Assembly (NCBI GenBank): GCA_964478125.1
Contig: CAYZGR010000051.1
Location: 1 to 22,263, forward strand
Direction: 5' to 3'
Length of the DNA: 22,263 nt
Source: FW021-bin31 sp964478125
GTDB lineage: Bacteria > Bacteroidota > Bacteroidia > Chitinophagales > Chitinophagaceae
Positions 7,309 to 14,464 of this stretch are shown here, piece after piece (the stretch's first letter is position 1; each line of letters begins with the position of its first letter). The position numbers were made by a program, and so were the translations under genes. The notes beneath the pieces were generated by a model. It saw nothing but the letters and a program-made list of their open reading frames with translations. It had not been told where the DNA came from and did not search any database.

Positions 7309-8091
7309 TCAACTAACTGCACGGTCCAAATGAATGTATCCCCCATCCACCACAAGGATCTGCCCGGTCGTATGGCTGGAGCGGCTACTCAATAAAAAAG
7401 CGGTAGTATCGGCTATTTCTTCAGAAGTAGTGAACCGATGCTCCAGAGGGATTTTGGAAACTATTGCGCTTAGTTTTTCTTCTGAAGAAGGCTGACTATG
7501 GATCCAATCGCTATATTGCGGCGTCCATACCTCTGCAGGCAGGACCGTGTTCACTCTGATAGCATAAGGCAACAATTCTACCGCCCATTCTCTTGTCAGC
7601 GCATTTACCCCCCCCTTGGATGCGGCATAGCCCGAAGTATGCCCCTGTCCGGTAAGCGCCACCTTTGATCCTATATTTACAATGGCGCCCTGGGATTTTA
7701 TCAGGGAAGGCAATGCATAATGCGCCATAGCATAATAATGGACTATATTCTTATGCAAACTTTCAGTAAATGCTTCCGGGGATCCTTTTTCCAGTCCCAC
7801 CCCGTCATTGATTCCGGCATTGTTCACCAGTCCGTTTATCCTGCCATATTCTTTTAAGGTTTCATCCACTACCTTTTTACAATCTTCTAATCGGGTTAAC
7901 TCTACCGCAATGCTGTTTGCCGCCCCGCCTTCTTCACGAATTTCATCTACAGCCTGTTGGTTATCCTGCGGATTGCGCCCGGCAATAACGACGCATGCTC
8001 CTTCCTTTGCAAGGCTCGCACTAATGGCTTTGCCTATTCCTTTGGCGCCGCCTGTTACGATGATCACTTTTTCTTTTAATCCCAGATCCAT
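7309..8091 (-). CDS. L-fucose dehydrogenase, SDR family
   Basis: A 260-residue short-chain dehydrogenase/reductase. It has the NAD(P)-binding TGGAKGIG at residues 13-20, NNAG at 90-93, and a catalytic Ser142, Tyr155 and Lys159 in the order GSKVALTGQGHTSGYAASKGG. The N-terminus MDLGLKEKVIIVTGG, the HYYAMAHYALP stretch, PAEVWTP and the C-terminal DGGYIHLDRA resemble the characterised bacterial L-fucose dehydrogenase from Burkholderia as I recall it. The expected reaction is L-fucose to L-fucono-lactone with NAD(P)+. The lactonase gene lies 24 bp upstream in the same direction, supplying the next step. Related enzymes also oxidise D-arabinose. It appears to be the last gene of the upstream catabolic run. 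Confidence 0.88.
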   Translation of the reverse strand: MDLGLKEKVIIVTGGAKGIGKAISASLAKEGACVVIAGRNPQDNQQAVDEIREEGGAANSIAVELTRLEDCKKVVDETLKEYGRINGLVNNAGINDGVGLEKGSPEAFTESLHKNIVHYYAMAHYALPSLIKSQGAIVNIGSKVALTGQGHTSGYAASKGGVNALTREWAVELLPYAIRVNTVLPAEVWTPQYSDWIHSQPSSEEKLSAIVSKIPLEHRFTTSEEIADTTAFLLSSRSSHTTGQILVVDGGYIHLDRAVS

Positions 8092-8137
8092 AAATTAATG
8101 GTTAATTGCTAATTGTCAATGGTTAACGGTCAATTGA
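8092..8137. repeat. Degenerate AATTG/AATGGTTAA short repeats
   Basis: The 24-bp gap between lactonase and fucose dehydrogenase, together with the last codons of the lactonase, consists of short recurring words. AATGGTTAA occurs at 8097-8105 and 8118-8126, with TAATTG, AATTG and CAATTG between and after them. Such low-complexity repeats occur in intergenic regions of many Bacteroidota genomes. Here one copy supplies the lactonase C-terminal residues (TVNH). Confidence 0.45.
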
Positions 8138-8958
8138 TAAAATTTTACTGCATTCTTCCCCATAACGGCTTCTTGCTCTTTTACATCAAGGTGCTTCATA
8201 TAATTAACGACAAGATGCTTCACTTTTGCATAATTTCCGGCTACAAGACATACCGGCCAGTCAGACCCGAACAACAACCTATTTGTACCAAATGCTTCAA
8301 AAACCACCTCCAGGTACGGCGCGAAGTCATCCTCCGACCAACTATCCCAATCCGCTTCGGTAATCATTCCGGACACTTTACACCAAACGTTTTCATTCTG
8401 TGCCAGTATGTTCATTTGTGCAGCCCAGGGATCCATCTTTTTCCCCTTAATGTCGGGCTTTGCCATATGATCTATCACAAACTTCTGCTCCGGAAAACGC
8501 GCCGCGAATTCAATGGCGGCAGGCAAGTGCTTAGGGTAAATCAAGATATCATAGGTATAACCATACTGTCCTAATAACTTGATCCCCCGGCAAAAATCTT
8601 TCCTTAATAAAAACCGGTCATCCGGTTCCGACTGCACAATGTGTCTGAAGCCCTTCAACCGGGGAGCCTTCTCCTTATAAAAAGCAATGCGTTCTTCTAC
8701 CCTTTCGTCGGTAAGATCAATCCAACCTACAACCCCTTTGACAAAATCATACCGGCCGGCAATATCCAAAAGAAACCGGGTTTCATTTTCAGAAGGATCG
8801 GCCTGAACGACCACGCTGCCGGCCATGCCATTTTCTTTCAATACCGAGAACAGATCCCCCGGTAAAAAATCCCGGCGAATGATCTCCATGTCTTCTGTGA
8901 TCCAATCATCCCGTCCGGGGTCGTAATTCCAAAAATGATGATGAGAATCTATTTGCAT
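8116..8958 (-). CDS. L-fuconolactonase, amidohydrolase-2 family
   Basis: A 280-residue metal-dependent hydrolase of the amidohydrolase superfamily (cog3618 type) that opens L-fucono-lactone to L-fuconate. Visible motifs are the N-terminal metal-binding IDSHHHFW (3-10), GFRHIVQSEPD (103-113), DHMAKPDIK with His164, CKVSG at 193-197, and GSDWPV with Asp233. It lacks a signal peptide, so it acts in the cytoplasm. The gene sits between the mutarotase (120 bp upstream) and the fucose dehydrogenase (24 bp downstream), exactly the steps either side of lactone hydrolysis. Related enzymes hydrolyse other aldonolactones, including D-arabinono-lactone, so the preferred substrate is inferred from the neighbours. 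Confidence 0.88.
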   Translation of the reverse strand: MQIDSHHHFWNYDPGRDDWITEDMEIIRRDFLPGDLFSVLKENGMAGSVVVQADPSENETRFLLDIAGRYDFVKGVVGWIDLTDERVEERIAFYKEKAPRLKGFRHIVQSEPDDRFLLRKDFCRGIKLLGQYGYTYDILIYPKHLPAAIEFAARFPEQKFVIDHMAKPDIKGKKMDPWAAQMNILAQNENVWCKVSGMITEADWDSWSEDDFAPYLEVVFEAFGTNRLLFGSDWPVCLVAGNYAKVKHLVVNYMKHLDVKEQEAVMGKNAVKFYQLTVNH

Positions 8959-9037
8959 TGTCCCAGAGTTTCATTGTTCTATTGTTCCCGGGTTTAGAAT
9001 TTGAAATTTTCATTGCTGCTACCTACTACTTCTTTTA

Positions 9038-9067
9038 CTCCCGCTGCCTCCTGCCACTCCCTACTGC
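9038..9067. repeat. Pyrimidine-rich intergenic repeat, copy 1
   Basis: It contains CTCCCGCTGC (9038-9047) followed by CTGCCACTCCCTACTGC (9051-9067), in the gap after the mutarotase gene. The same two words in the same order recur at 9456-9465 and 9512-9528 on the other side of that gene. On the transcribed strand they are G-rich. Confidence 0.5.
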
Positions 9068-9078
9068 CTCCCGTTACG

Positions 9079-9414
9079 CTATCCGTTCAGTTCAAATATT
9101 TTCTTCATCGGCACCCACTTCTCCCCATGCGCCGCAAAAGGGAGCGCCTGCTGGTATTTCCACATTAAGGTCTCCCATTCCCGAACTTTAGGGTTGGCAG
9201 CATCCATCTGTTCTTTTTTCTCAAATGAAAAAGAATCGTTTACCTCCATGATCATGAACAAGCGGTTCCCTATCCTGTATATATCCATCTTCTCTACGCC
9301 TGCATCCTCAATGCTTTTCCTGATCTCCGGAGAGATATTTTGGTGATGGTGTTCATATTCTGCGATCAGGTCGGGATCATTTTTCAAATCCAAGGCTAAA
9401 CAATATCGTTTCAT
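9079..9414 (-). CDS. L-fucose/L-rhamnose mutarotase (RhaM/DUF718 family)
   Basis: A 111-residue protein, close to the roughly 104-115 residues normal for the family. It interconverts alpha and beta anomers of 6-deoxy-hexoses so that the downstream enzyme gets its preferred form. Family marks are the N-terminal RYCLALDLKNDP, the EYEHHHQN histidine cluster (residues 19-26), IYRIGNRLFMIMEV (45-58), the conserved tryptophans 80 and 100, and the C-terminal GEKWVPMKKIFEL. It lies between the FAH hydrolase and lactonase genes. Both flanking gaps (120 and 107 bp) carry the same pyrimidine-rich repeat, which is unusual in an otherwise compact run. The family call is firm; fucose rather than rhamnose is inferred from context. 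Confidence 0.87.
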   Translation of the reverse strand: MKRYCLALDLKNDPDLIAEYEHHHQNISPEIRKSIEDAGVEKMDIYRIGNRLFMIMEVNDSFSFEKKEQMDAANPKVREWETLMWKYQQALPFAAHGEKWVPMKKIFELNG

Positions 9415-9455
9415 GTCTAAATATTTGTTTTGTTAGCTTCTATTTCCACATTTGC

Positions 9456-9528
9456 CTCCCGCTGCTTGCTATATAGGAAGGGTTACTCCATATATGATCA
9501 CTACTGCCCCCCTGCCACTGCCTACTGC
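9456..9528. repeat. Pyrimidine-rich intergenic repeat, copy 2
   Basis: CTCCCGCTGC at 9456-9465 and CTGCCACTGCCTACTGC at 9512-9528 repeat the words of 9038-9067, the long one with one mismatch. The second word overlaps the last codons of the FAH hydrolase gene, whose end is low-complexity (terminal QQQ). The two copies bracket the mutarotase gene in direct orientation. Confidence 0.5.
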
Positions 9529-10379
9529 TGCTGCCACCTCTTCAAAACCTGTTTACTTGTTCCCAATCCGTCTATTCCGCAGGCTACCACATCGCCCTCT
9601 TTAAGGAACACCTGGGGATCCATTCCCAGCCCCACCCCTGCAGGGGTCCCTGTAGAAATCATATCCCCGGGGAGCAGGCTCATAAACTGGCTGACATAAC
9701 TAACAAGAAAGGGGATCTTAAAGATCAGATTGCCGGTGTTGCCGTCCTGCATGGTTTTTCCATTAACGGTAAGCCATAAACGAAGGTTATTTACATCGGC
9801 AACTTCGTCTTTTGAAACCAGCCATGGACCGAGTGGCGCGAACGTATCGCAACTTTTGCCCTTTACCCATTGCCCGCCTCTCTCAATCTGAAACTCCCGT
9901 TCACTGTAATCATTATGCAGGCAGTAACCGGCTACATAATCCATCGCCTCGTCTTCGGAAACATAAGAGGCCCTCTTTCCAATAACAACGCCAAGCTCCA
10001 CTTCCCAATCGGTTTTGGAACTGTTTTTGGGGATGATCACTTCATCATTCGGGCCGGTAATAGAAGAAGAGGCTTTAAAAAACAGAATCGGCTCTCTGGG
10101 GGGGGTAGCATTGGTTTCCTTTGCATGGTCTGCATAGTTCAGGCCGATACAAACAATTTTCGAGATATTATTTACGGGCGTCCCCAGGCGGATATCCTCC
10201 TCTACCTTTTCACAGTGGGATCCGTTTTGCTCCCACCAGGCTTTTAACCGGTTGATACCGTCTGAAGCCAAAAAATCCGGAGTAAAATCTTCACCGAAGG
10301 CGCTTACATCATAAATGCCGTCTTCCTTCTGTAAGCCTGTTTTTTCATTTCCCTGATCTCCAAATCTAACTAATTTCAT
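9522..10379 (-). CDS. 2,4-diketo-3-deoxy-L-fuconate hydrolase, FAH family
   Basis: A 285-residue fumarylacetoacetate hydrolase-family protein. It contains GLNYADHAKE (79-88), FFKASSSITGP (100-110), the metal-binding DWEVELGVVIG with Glu126 and Glu128, NDYSEREFQ with Asp157, GKSCDTFAPLGPW (174-186) and STGTPAGVG (242-250). In the non-phosphorylating fucose pathway this family cleaves 2,4-diketo-3-deoxy-L-fuconate to pyruvate and L-lactate. The KDF-dehydrogenase-type SDR that would make its substrate is encoded at the head of the same leftward run. It starts 16 bp after the small lipoprotein gene. Other FAH proteins act in aromatic degradation, but nothing here suggests that. Confidence 0.87.
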   Translation of the reverse strand: MKLVRFGDQGNEKTGLQKEDGIYDVSAFGEDFTPDFLASDGINRLKAWWEQNGSHCEKVEEDIRLGTPVNNISKIVCIGLNYADHAKETNATPPREPILFFKASSSITGPNDEVIIPKNSSKTDWEVELGVVIGKRASYVSEDEAMDYVAGYCLHNDYSEREFQIERGGQWVKGKSCDTFAPLGPWLVSKDEVADVNNLRLWLTVNGKTMQDGNTGNLIFKIPFLVSYVSQFMSLLPGDMISTGTPAGVGLGMDPQVFLKEGDVVACGIDGLGTSKQVLKRWQQQ

Positions 10380-10395
10380 AGTTGCTTATGTCCTT

Positions 10396-10893
10396 TTATT
10401 TTGTTGTGAAATAATATGCTTTTAAAGCATTAATTTTTATGGTTGTCGTTGTACACACGATCTCTTTCATTTCATTAAATTTTCCCTCATTACCCATAAA
10501 GCCTAAAATACAGGTATTTTCCCTGCTGCCTTTTTTTAGTACTACCTTCTTCATATATTTTGGAGGTGGGAAGTTCACCTTATCCTGCGCTTTATTATTT
10601 CCAAATTGAATCTCCACCTTAAACTCTTGAGGATCTTCGGTAGGGAAAACCCGCACAATGAAATCATTGTTTGTTACCTCGTCAGCCTTATTTGCACTGA
10701 AAACGGCTACCGGTTTATTCAGATCCGCCTTTTTCTTTTCAGGCACGGAGCCGGGCGTCTTTTCTTTTTCCCGATACATTTGATTAGCGGTATCCCCGCC
10801 GGTCGTTTTCTGATCACGCTCAAAATACCGACATTGCGAAAACAAGCCCATGCACGAAAGCAATCCAGTTACAATTAAAAGCTTCCTCATCAT
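10396..10893 (-). CDS. Small hypothetical lipoprotein
   Basis: I do not recognise this family. From the chosen start it has 165 residues, with a lipoprotein signal ending LFSQC (lipobox Cys21, counted from that start). A polar lysine- and glutamate-rich linker follows, then a probably beta-rich C-terminal domain (FIVRVFPTEDPQEFKVEIQF and later IKINALKAYYFTTK). I chose the ATG at 10893 because it overlaps the alpha-fucosidase TGA as ATGA and has GGAG 6 nt upstream; a longer frame from 10911 would begin inside the fucosidase gene without a site. The overlap implies translational coupling with the secreted fucosidase. It is probably periplasmic or outer-membrane anchored. Its role in fucoside use is unknown. 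Confidence 0.75.
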   Translation of the reverse strand: MMRKLLIVTGLLSCMGLFSQCRYFERDQKTTGGDTANQMYREKEKTPGSVPEKKKADLNKPVAVFSANKADEVTNNDFIVRVFPTEDPQEFKVEIQFGNNKAQDKVNFPPPKYMKKVVLKKGSRENTCILGFMGNEGKFNEMKEIVCTTTTIKINALKAYYFTTK

Positions 10894-12233
10894 TTCTCCT
10901 TCATGATCCATTTATTTCTTGGAGGCGCTTTTATCAAACGGTCCCCAAAGGTTACTTCAATGATATTATCAATACTACTTTTATCCGCATTCTGCATATA
11001 GAAAAACACCCCTTCCGGCATTTGCTTAAATTTCACTTTCGCTCCTTTATAATATTTTGCCGAAGTAATTTTTTGGCTGACGCCCCGTATAAATAACAAT
11101 CCGTTTTCAGGATACTTCAATACATGAATATATTGTGTCCCTGCTTTTTGGGTAGTGACGCCCCATTCCTGCGGAGCTAAAAAGCCTTGTCGGGTCCCGT
11201 AAACGGTATAGCCGTATTGTTTCATCCAACTTCCCACTAATTTCAAAGTATCCACAAATTCAGGCTGGATTTTACCATTGGACATGGGGCCCACATTCAA
11301 TAACAGGTTCGAGTTCATCCCCGCATCCCGGACGAGAAAATGAATGAGCTCTTTTACACTTTTGTAATGACGATCATTGATATTAAATCCCCAGCTGTTG
11401 TTCATGGTCTGGCAGGACTCCAGGGGCAGTTGTTCGCTCACGCCTCCTTTATTCCATCCATGGGAATTGCCGCCCGGAAGATCTTTTTCAAATTCCTGCA
11501 CATCTTCTCCCGCCCTTGGTGTATGATGATGGTTGTTTACAATAAGAGCGGCAGGTTGTAATTTATGAATGAGTGCATAAATTTCATCCAGGTGCCAGTC
11601 CGCATCTTCCCGCTCCCATTCTCCATCAAACCATATCCCTCCTATCGGGCCATAATGGGTCAGCAATTCTGTCAACTGCTGTTTCATGAAGGCAATATAA
11701 TGATCCCAGTCCGCATCTACAGGTTTACCATCCACTATTTTATGCCCAAAGCCGTAATCGGGACGGCCCCAATCCAGCAATGAATAATAAAAGAACAATT
11801 TAATCCCCTGTTTATGACATTCTTCAGCCAGCGCTTTTATAGGATCCTTTCCCCAGGGAGTGGCATCCACAATATTATAGGGAGAAGCCTTCGTACCAAA
11901 CATGCTAAAACCATCATGATGACGCGAAGTAATGGTGATATATTTCATACCTGCTGCCTTAGCCAAAGAGACCCATTCTTTTGCATTAAATTGAGAGGGA
12001 TAAAAACAGGATGCCAGGCGGGAGTAATTTTTATAAGGTATTTTTTGATTGTGCATAACCCATTCACCGTCTCCTAAAATGCTGTATATTCCCCAGTGAA
12101 TGAACATACCAAATTTTCGGTCTTGAAAATCTTCACGCGCCTCCAGGTTTGATTTGGATGGCTGATAGTTTTCCTGCGCATAGCCGGTTAGATAAGCACA
12201 AATCAAAAACAATAAAACAATACGTTTTTTCAT
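10890..12233 (-). CDS. Alpha-L-fucosidase, glycoside hydrolase family 29
   Basis: A 447-residue secreted retaining exo-fucosidase with a signal peptide ending about YAQ (residue 20). The catalytic barrel shows FGMFIHWGIYS (41-51), ITSRHHDGF with His105 and His106, LFFYYSLLDW (146-155) and GIWFDGEWE, whose Asp203 is the expected nucleophile. Glu267 or Glu272, in SEQLPLESCQTMNNSWG, is a candidate acid/base, which is poorly conserved in GH29. A small beta domain follows from about residue 350. It releases L-fucose from glycans in the periplasm or at the surface, feeding the pathway encoded around it. Its stop overlaps the start of the lipoprotein gene, and it follows the KDF-dehydrogenase gene by 50 bp. 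Confidence 0.95.
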   Translation of the reverse strand: MKKRIVLLFLICAYLTGYAQENYQPSKSNLEAREDFQDRKFGMFIHWGIYSILGDGEWVMHNQKIPYKNYSRLASCFYPSQFNAKEWVSLAKAAGMKYITITSRHHDGFSMFGTKASPYNIVDATPWGKDPIKALAEECHKQGIKLFFYYSLLDWGRPDYGFGHKIVDGKPVDADWDHYIAFMKQQLTELLTHYGPIGGIWFDGEWEREDADWHLDEIYALIHKLQPAALIVNNHHHTPRAGEDVQEFEKDLPGGNSHGWNKGGVSEQLPLESCQTMNNSWGFNINDRHYKSVKELIHFLVRDAGMNSNLLLNVGPMSNGKIQPEFVDTLKLVGSWMKQYGYTVYGTRQGFLAPQEWGVTTQKAGTQYIHVLKYPENGLLFIRGVSQKITSAKYYKGAKVKFKQMPEGVFFYMQNADKSSIDNIIEVTFGDRLIKAPPRNKWIMKEK

Positions 12234-12261
12234 AAGTTATGAGTCAATTAAGTTATGAGTC
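12234..12261. repeat. Direct repeat AAGTTATGAGTC x2
   Basis: AAGTTATGAGTC occurs at 12234-12245 and 12250-12261, spaced by AATT, in the gap between the SDR and fucosidase genes. On the transcribed strand the copy nearer the gene ends next to the fucosidase start codon. It resembles other short intergenic repeats in this window. No function is evident. Confidence 0.5.
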
Positions 12262-12283
12262 GTCCCATCGCCTCTTCGCCCCT

Positions 12284-13060
12284 TCAGGTATTCAATTTAA
12301 TGAATCCCCCGTCAATGGGATAATCTGTGCCCGTAATAAAAGACGCCTCATCCGAGCAGAGATATAGGGCCAATGCACCTATCTCTCCAGGCTCCGCCAT
12401 TCTCCCGATAGGTTGTGTTTTACTCAATTGATCGTACATCTCTTTTTCTTTTCCGGGATAATTTTTTTTCAAAAAACCATCCACAAAGGGCGTGTGCACG
12501 CGGGCAGGCGAAATGCTGTTACAACGGATGCCTTTACCAATATAATCTTTGGCCACAGATTGCGTCATGGTGTATACTGCTCCTTTACTCATAGAATAGG
12601 CAAAGCGATCCGCAATTCCCACATGAGAAGCCACCGAGGCGATATTTAGGATCACGCCTTTCTGTTGCTGCACCATTTGTCCGATCACGGCATACATACA
12701 ATTGTATATGCCTTTCACATTTACCTCATACACGCGATCAAAATCTGCTTCCGTGGTGTTACCCAATATCCCAACATGAGCTACCCCTGCACAACAAACC
12801 AGTATATCCATCTTTTTGTCCCGGGTAATGATCTCCTGTATAACGGCCATCACCCGGCCCTGATCTGACACGTCGGCTGCAAAGACTTGTACCCGCCCCC
12901 CGGCATTTTTTATCTGACGGGCTGTTTCTGTTGCCGCTTCTGTGTTCCGTTCTATAATCCTGACTCCTGCTCCTGCATCGGCAAAGGTGCGTGCTACAGC
13001 CTGGCCAATACCGCTTCCACCTCCGGTAATAACGGCAGTTTTTCCTGATAAATCAAACAT
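12284..13060 (-). CDS. 2-keto-3-deoxy-L-fuconate dehydrogenase, SDR family
   Basis: A 258-residue short-chain dehydrogenase with TGGGSGIG at residues 12-19, catalytic Ser142, Tyr155 and Lys159, and SPARVHTPFVDGFL (184-197), a stretch typical of the SDRs found in Bacteroidota fucose clusters. The usual NNAG is CCAG here (89-92). The expected reaction is NAD+-dependent oxidation of 2-keto-3-deoxy-L-fuconate to the 2,4-diketo acid, the substrate of the FAH hydrolase encoded three genes downstream. It is the first gene of the leftward run and diverges from the flavoprotein gene across 172 bp. SDR substrate assignment is mainly by context. The dehydratase that should make its substrate is not in the window. 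Confidence 0.8.
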   Translation of the reverse strand: MFDLSGKTAVITGGGSGIGQAVARTFADAGAGVRIIERNTEAATETARQIKNAGGRVQVFAADVSDQGRVMAVIQEIITRDKKMDILVCCAGVAHVGILGNTTEADFDRVYEVNVKGIYNCMYAVIGQMVQQQKGVILNIASVASHVGIADRFAYSMSKGAVYTMTQSVAKDYIGKGIRCNSISPARVHTPFVDGFLKKNYPGKEKEMYDQLSKTQPIGRMAEPGEIGALALYLCSDEASFITGTDYPIDGGFIKLNT

Positions 13061-13188
13061 AGTTGTTATCGGCTTATTTTTAAAGGGCTAAAAGTATTCA
13101 TAATCCTGCAAATTCCCTGATGTTATTTTAGCAAACCTTGTTATTTTTTTGACAATTGGAGGTTTTCCATCCGCTCTAAAATAAGGAA

Positions 13189-13219
13189 TTGGGCCAATCG
13201 GGATTTTTCTTTACCTTTT
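13189..13219 (+). promoter_or_regulatory. Candidate promoter for the flavoprotein gene
   Basis: TTG at 13189-13191 is followed after 20 bp by TACCTTTT at 13212-13219, one mismatch from the Bacteroidota TAnnTTTG word. It ends 13 bp before the ATG at 13233. The position suits a short leader. Pattern evidence only; no matching leftward promoter was found for the divergent SDR gene. Confidence 0.35.
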
Positions 13220-13232
13220 CACCAAAAACAGA

Positions 13233-13952
13233 ATGGCCTTACCGTGGAATAAAGGTATCTTCTCCCATATCAAGCAGGTAACCCCTAACACCCGACTATT
13301 TTTCATAAAATTAGAGGGAATAGAGGTTTTTGATTTTAAACCCGGGCAATTTGTAACACTTGATCTGCCCATCCATGAGCGACCCGCCCGCCGCTGGCGC
13401 AGTTATTCCATCGCCTCCGCCCCCAACGGCAGCAGTGAGATCGAACTGGTGATCGTACTCCTGGAGGGTGGCGCCGGCTCCAATTACCTGTTTAATAATA
13501 TAAAGGTAGGCCAAGAAGTGCCGGTCCGGGGCCCGCAGGGCATTTTTACCCTTCCCGAACAAATAGACCGGGACCTTTTTTTCATCTGTACGGGAACGGG
13601 GATCGCCCCTTTTCGTTCCATGTTGCTCTATATCCGGGATAACCATATCATCCTGCATCACCACATCTACCTCATCTTTGGCACCAGGCGGCAGGAAGAC
13701 CTGTTATATCCTGAAGATATGAGACAATTGGAAAAAGATCTCAAAAACTTTCATTATATACCTACCCTCTCCCGCGAAAAATGGGACGGAGAGACAGGCT
13801 ATGTACATCCCATTTACGAACGACTTGCTGAAAACAGGCGTCCCATTCACTTTTATCTTTGCGGCTGGAAAGAAATGATCCGGGAGGCCCGGGAAAGAAT
13901 TAAAGCCATGGGATATGACCGAAAAGCCATCCACCAGGAATTGTATGGATAA
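13233..13952 (+). CDS. Ferredoxin-NADP+ reductase-type flavoprotein
   Basis: A 239-residue FAD- and NAD(P)-binding oxidoreductase. The N-terminal FAD domain has PGQFVTLDLP (37-46) and the RSYS motif at 56-59, followed by GPQG (100-103). The C-terminal NAD(P) domain has CTGTGIAPFRSM (119-130), IFGTRRQEDLLYPED and FYLCGWKEMI. There is no ferredoxin domain, so it needs a separate electron carrier. It is cytoplasmic. It diverges from the fucose locus and is followed 11 bp later by the DinB-like gene, possibly in one transcript, though no functional link is apparent. It could be a ferredoxin, flavodoxin or oxygenase reductase. Confidence 0.88.
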   Translation: MALPWNKGIFSHIKQVTPNTRLFFIKLEGIEVFDFKPGQFVTLDLPIHERPARRWRSYSIASAPNGSSEIELVIVLLEGGAGSNYLFNNIKVGQEVPVRGPQGIFTLPEQIDRDLFFICTGTGIAPFRSMLLYIRDNHIILHHHIYLIFGTRRQEDLLYPEDMRQLEKDLKNFHYIPTLSREKWDGETGYVHPIYERLAENRRPIHFYLCGWKEMIREARERIKAMGYDRKAIHQELYG

Positions 13953-13963
13953 AGACGATATGT

Positions 13964-14464
13964 ATGAAAACACAATCATTAGGAACCGCTTTTTTAAGAG
14001 AATTGGAAGCCGAGGCTCCCGCTACCCGCAAATGTCTGGAAAGGATCCCTGCAAAACTTTTTAACTGGAAACCACATAAAAGATCCCTGCCCATGGGGTA
14101 CCTCGCGCTGATAGTGGCCGAAATTCCAAAATGGGTCACCCACATGGTAGAGCAAACAACTATTGATTTTGTCGCCTTCCCTCACTTCAAACCCAAAACG
14201 ACAGAAGAACTGGTTCGTCATTTTGACGAAAATATGGAAAGCGCTAAACAAGCATTGCAATCTGTCACAGACGGGACCCTGGAAGAAACCTTCTTTCTTA
14301 AAGCTAATGGACAGGAGCTTTACAGCTCTCCCAAAAAAGAAAACATCAGTTCTTCCATTAATCACATGGTTCATCATCGAGGCCAGTTAACGGTATATAT
14401 GCGACTCAATGATATTGCCGTTCCCTCTATTTACGGGCCTTCGGCAGATGACAAAAGTTTTTAA
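13964..14464 (+). CDS. DinB-like four-helix protein
   Basis: A 166-residue protein of the DinB/YfiT-like superfamily of putative metal-dependent, thiol-linked enzymes. It shows GYLALIVAEIPKW (45-57) in helix 2 and the conserved C-terminal INHMVHHRGQLTVYMRLND with His134, His137 and His138. The first metal-ligand His often seen before AEIP is Val here, as I recall in other members of this subfamily. The C-terminus PSIYGPSADDKSF is also subfamily-typical. Its stop codon is directly followed by the ATG of the next gene, so the two are probably co-translated. The exact biochemical role is unknown. Confidence 0.8.
   Translation: MKTQSLGTAFLRELEAEAPATRKCLERIPAKLFNWKPHKRSLPMGYLALIVAEIPKWVTHMVEQTTIDFVAFPHFKPKTTEELVRHFDENMESAKQALQSVTDGTLEETFFLKANGQELYSSPKKENISSSINHMVHHRGQLTVYMRLNDIAVPSIYGPSADDKSF

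Noticed and set aside
12234..12261. The AAGTTATGAGTC repeat as a regulator-binding site for the fucosidase gene.
   Set aside because: It is a non-palindromic direct repeat unrelated to the LacI core, and resembles the low-complexity repeats seen in other gaps of this window.
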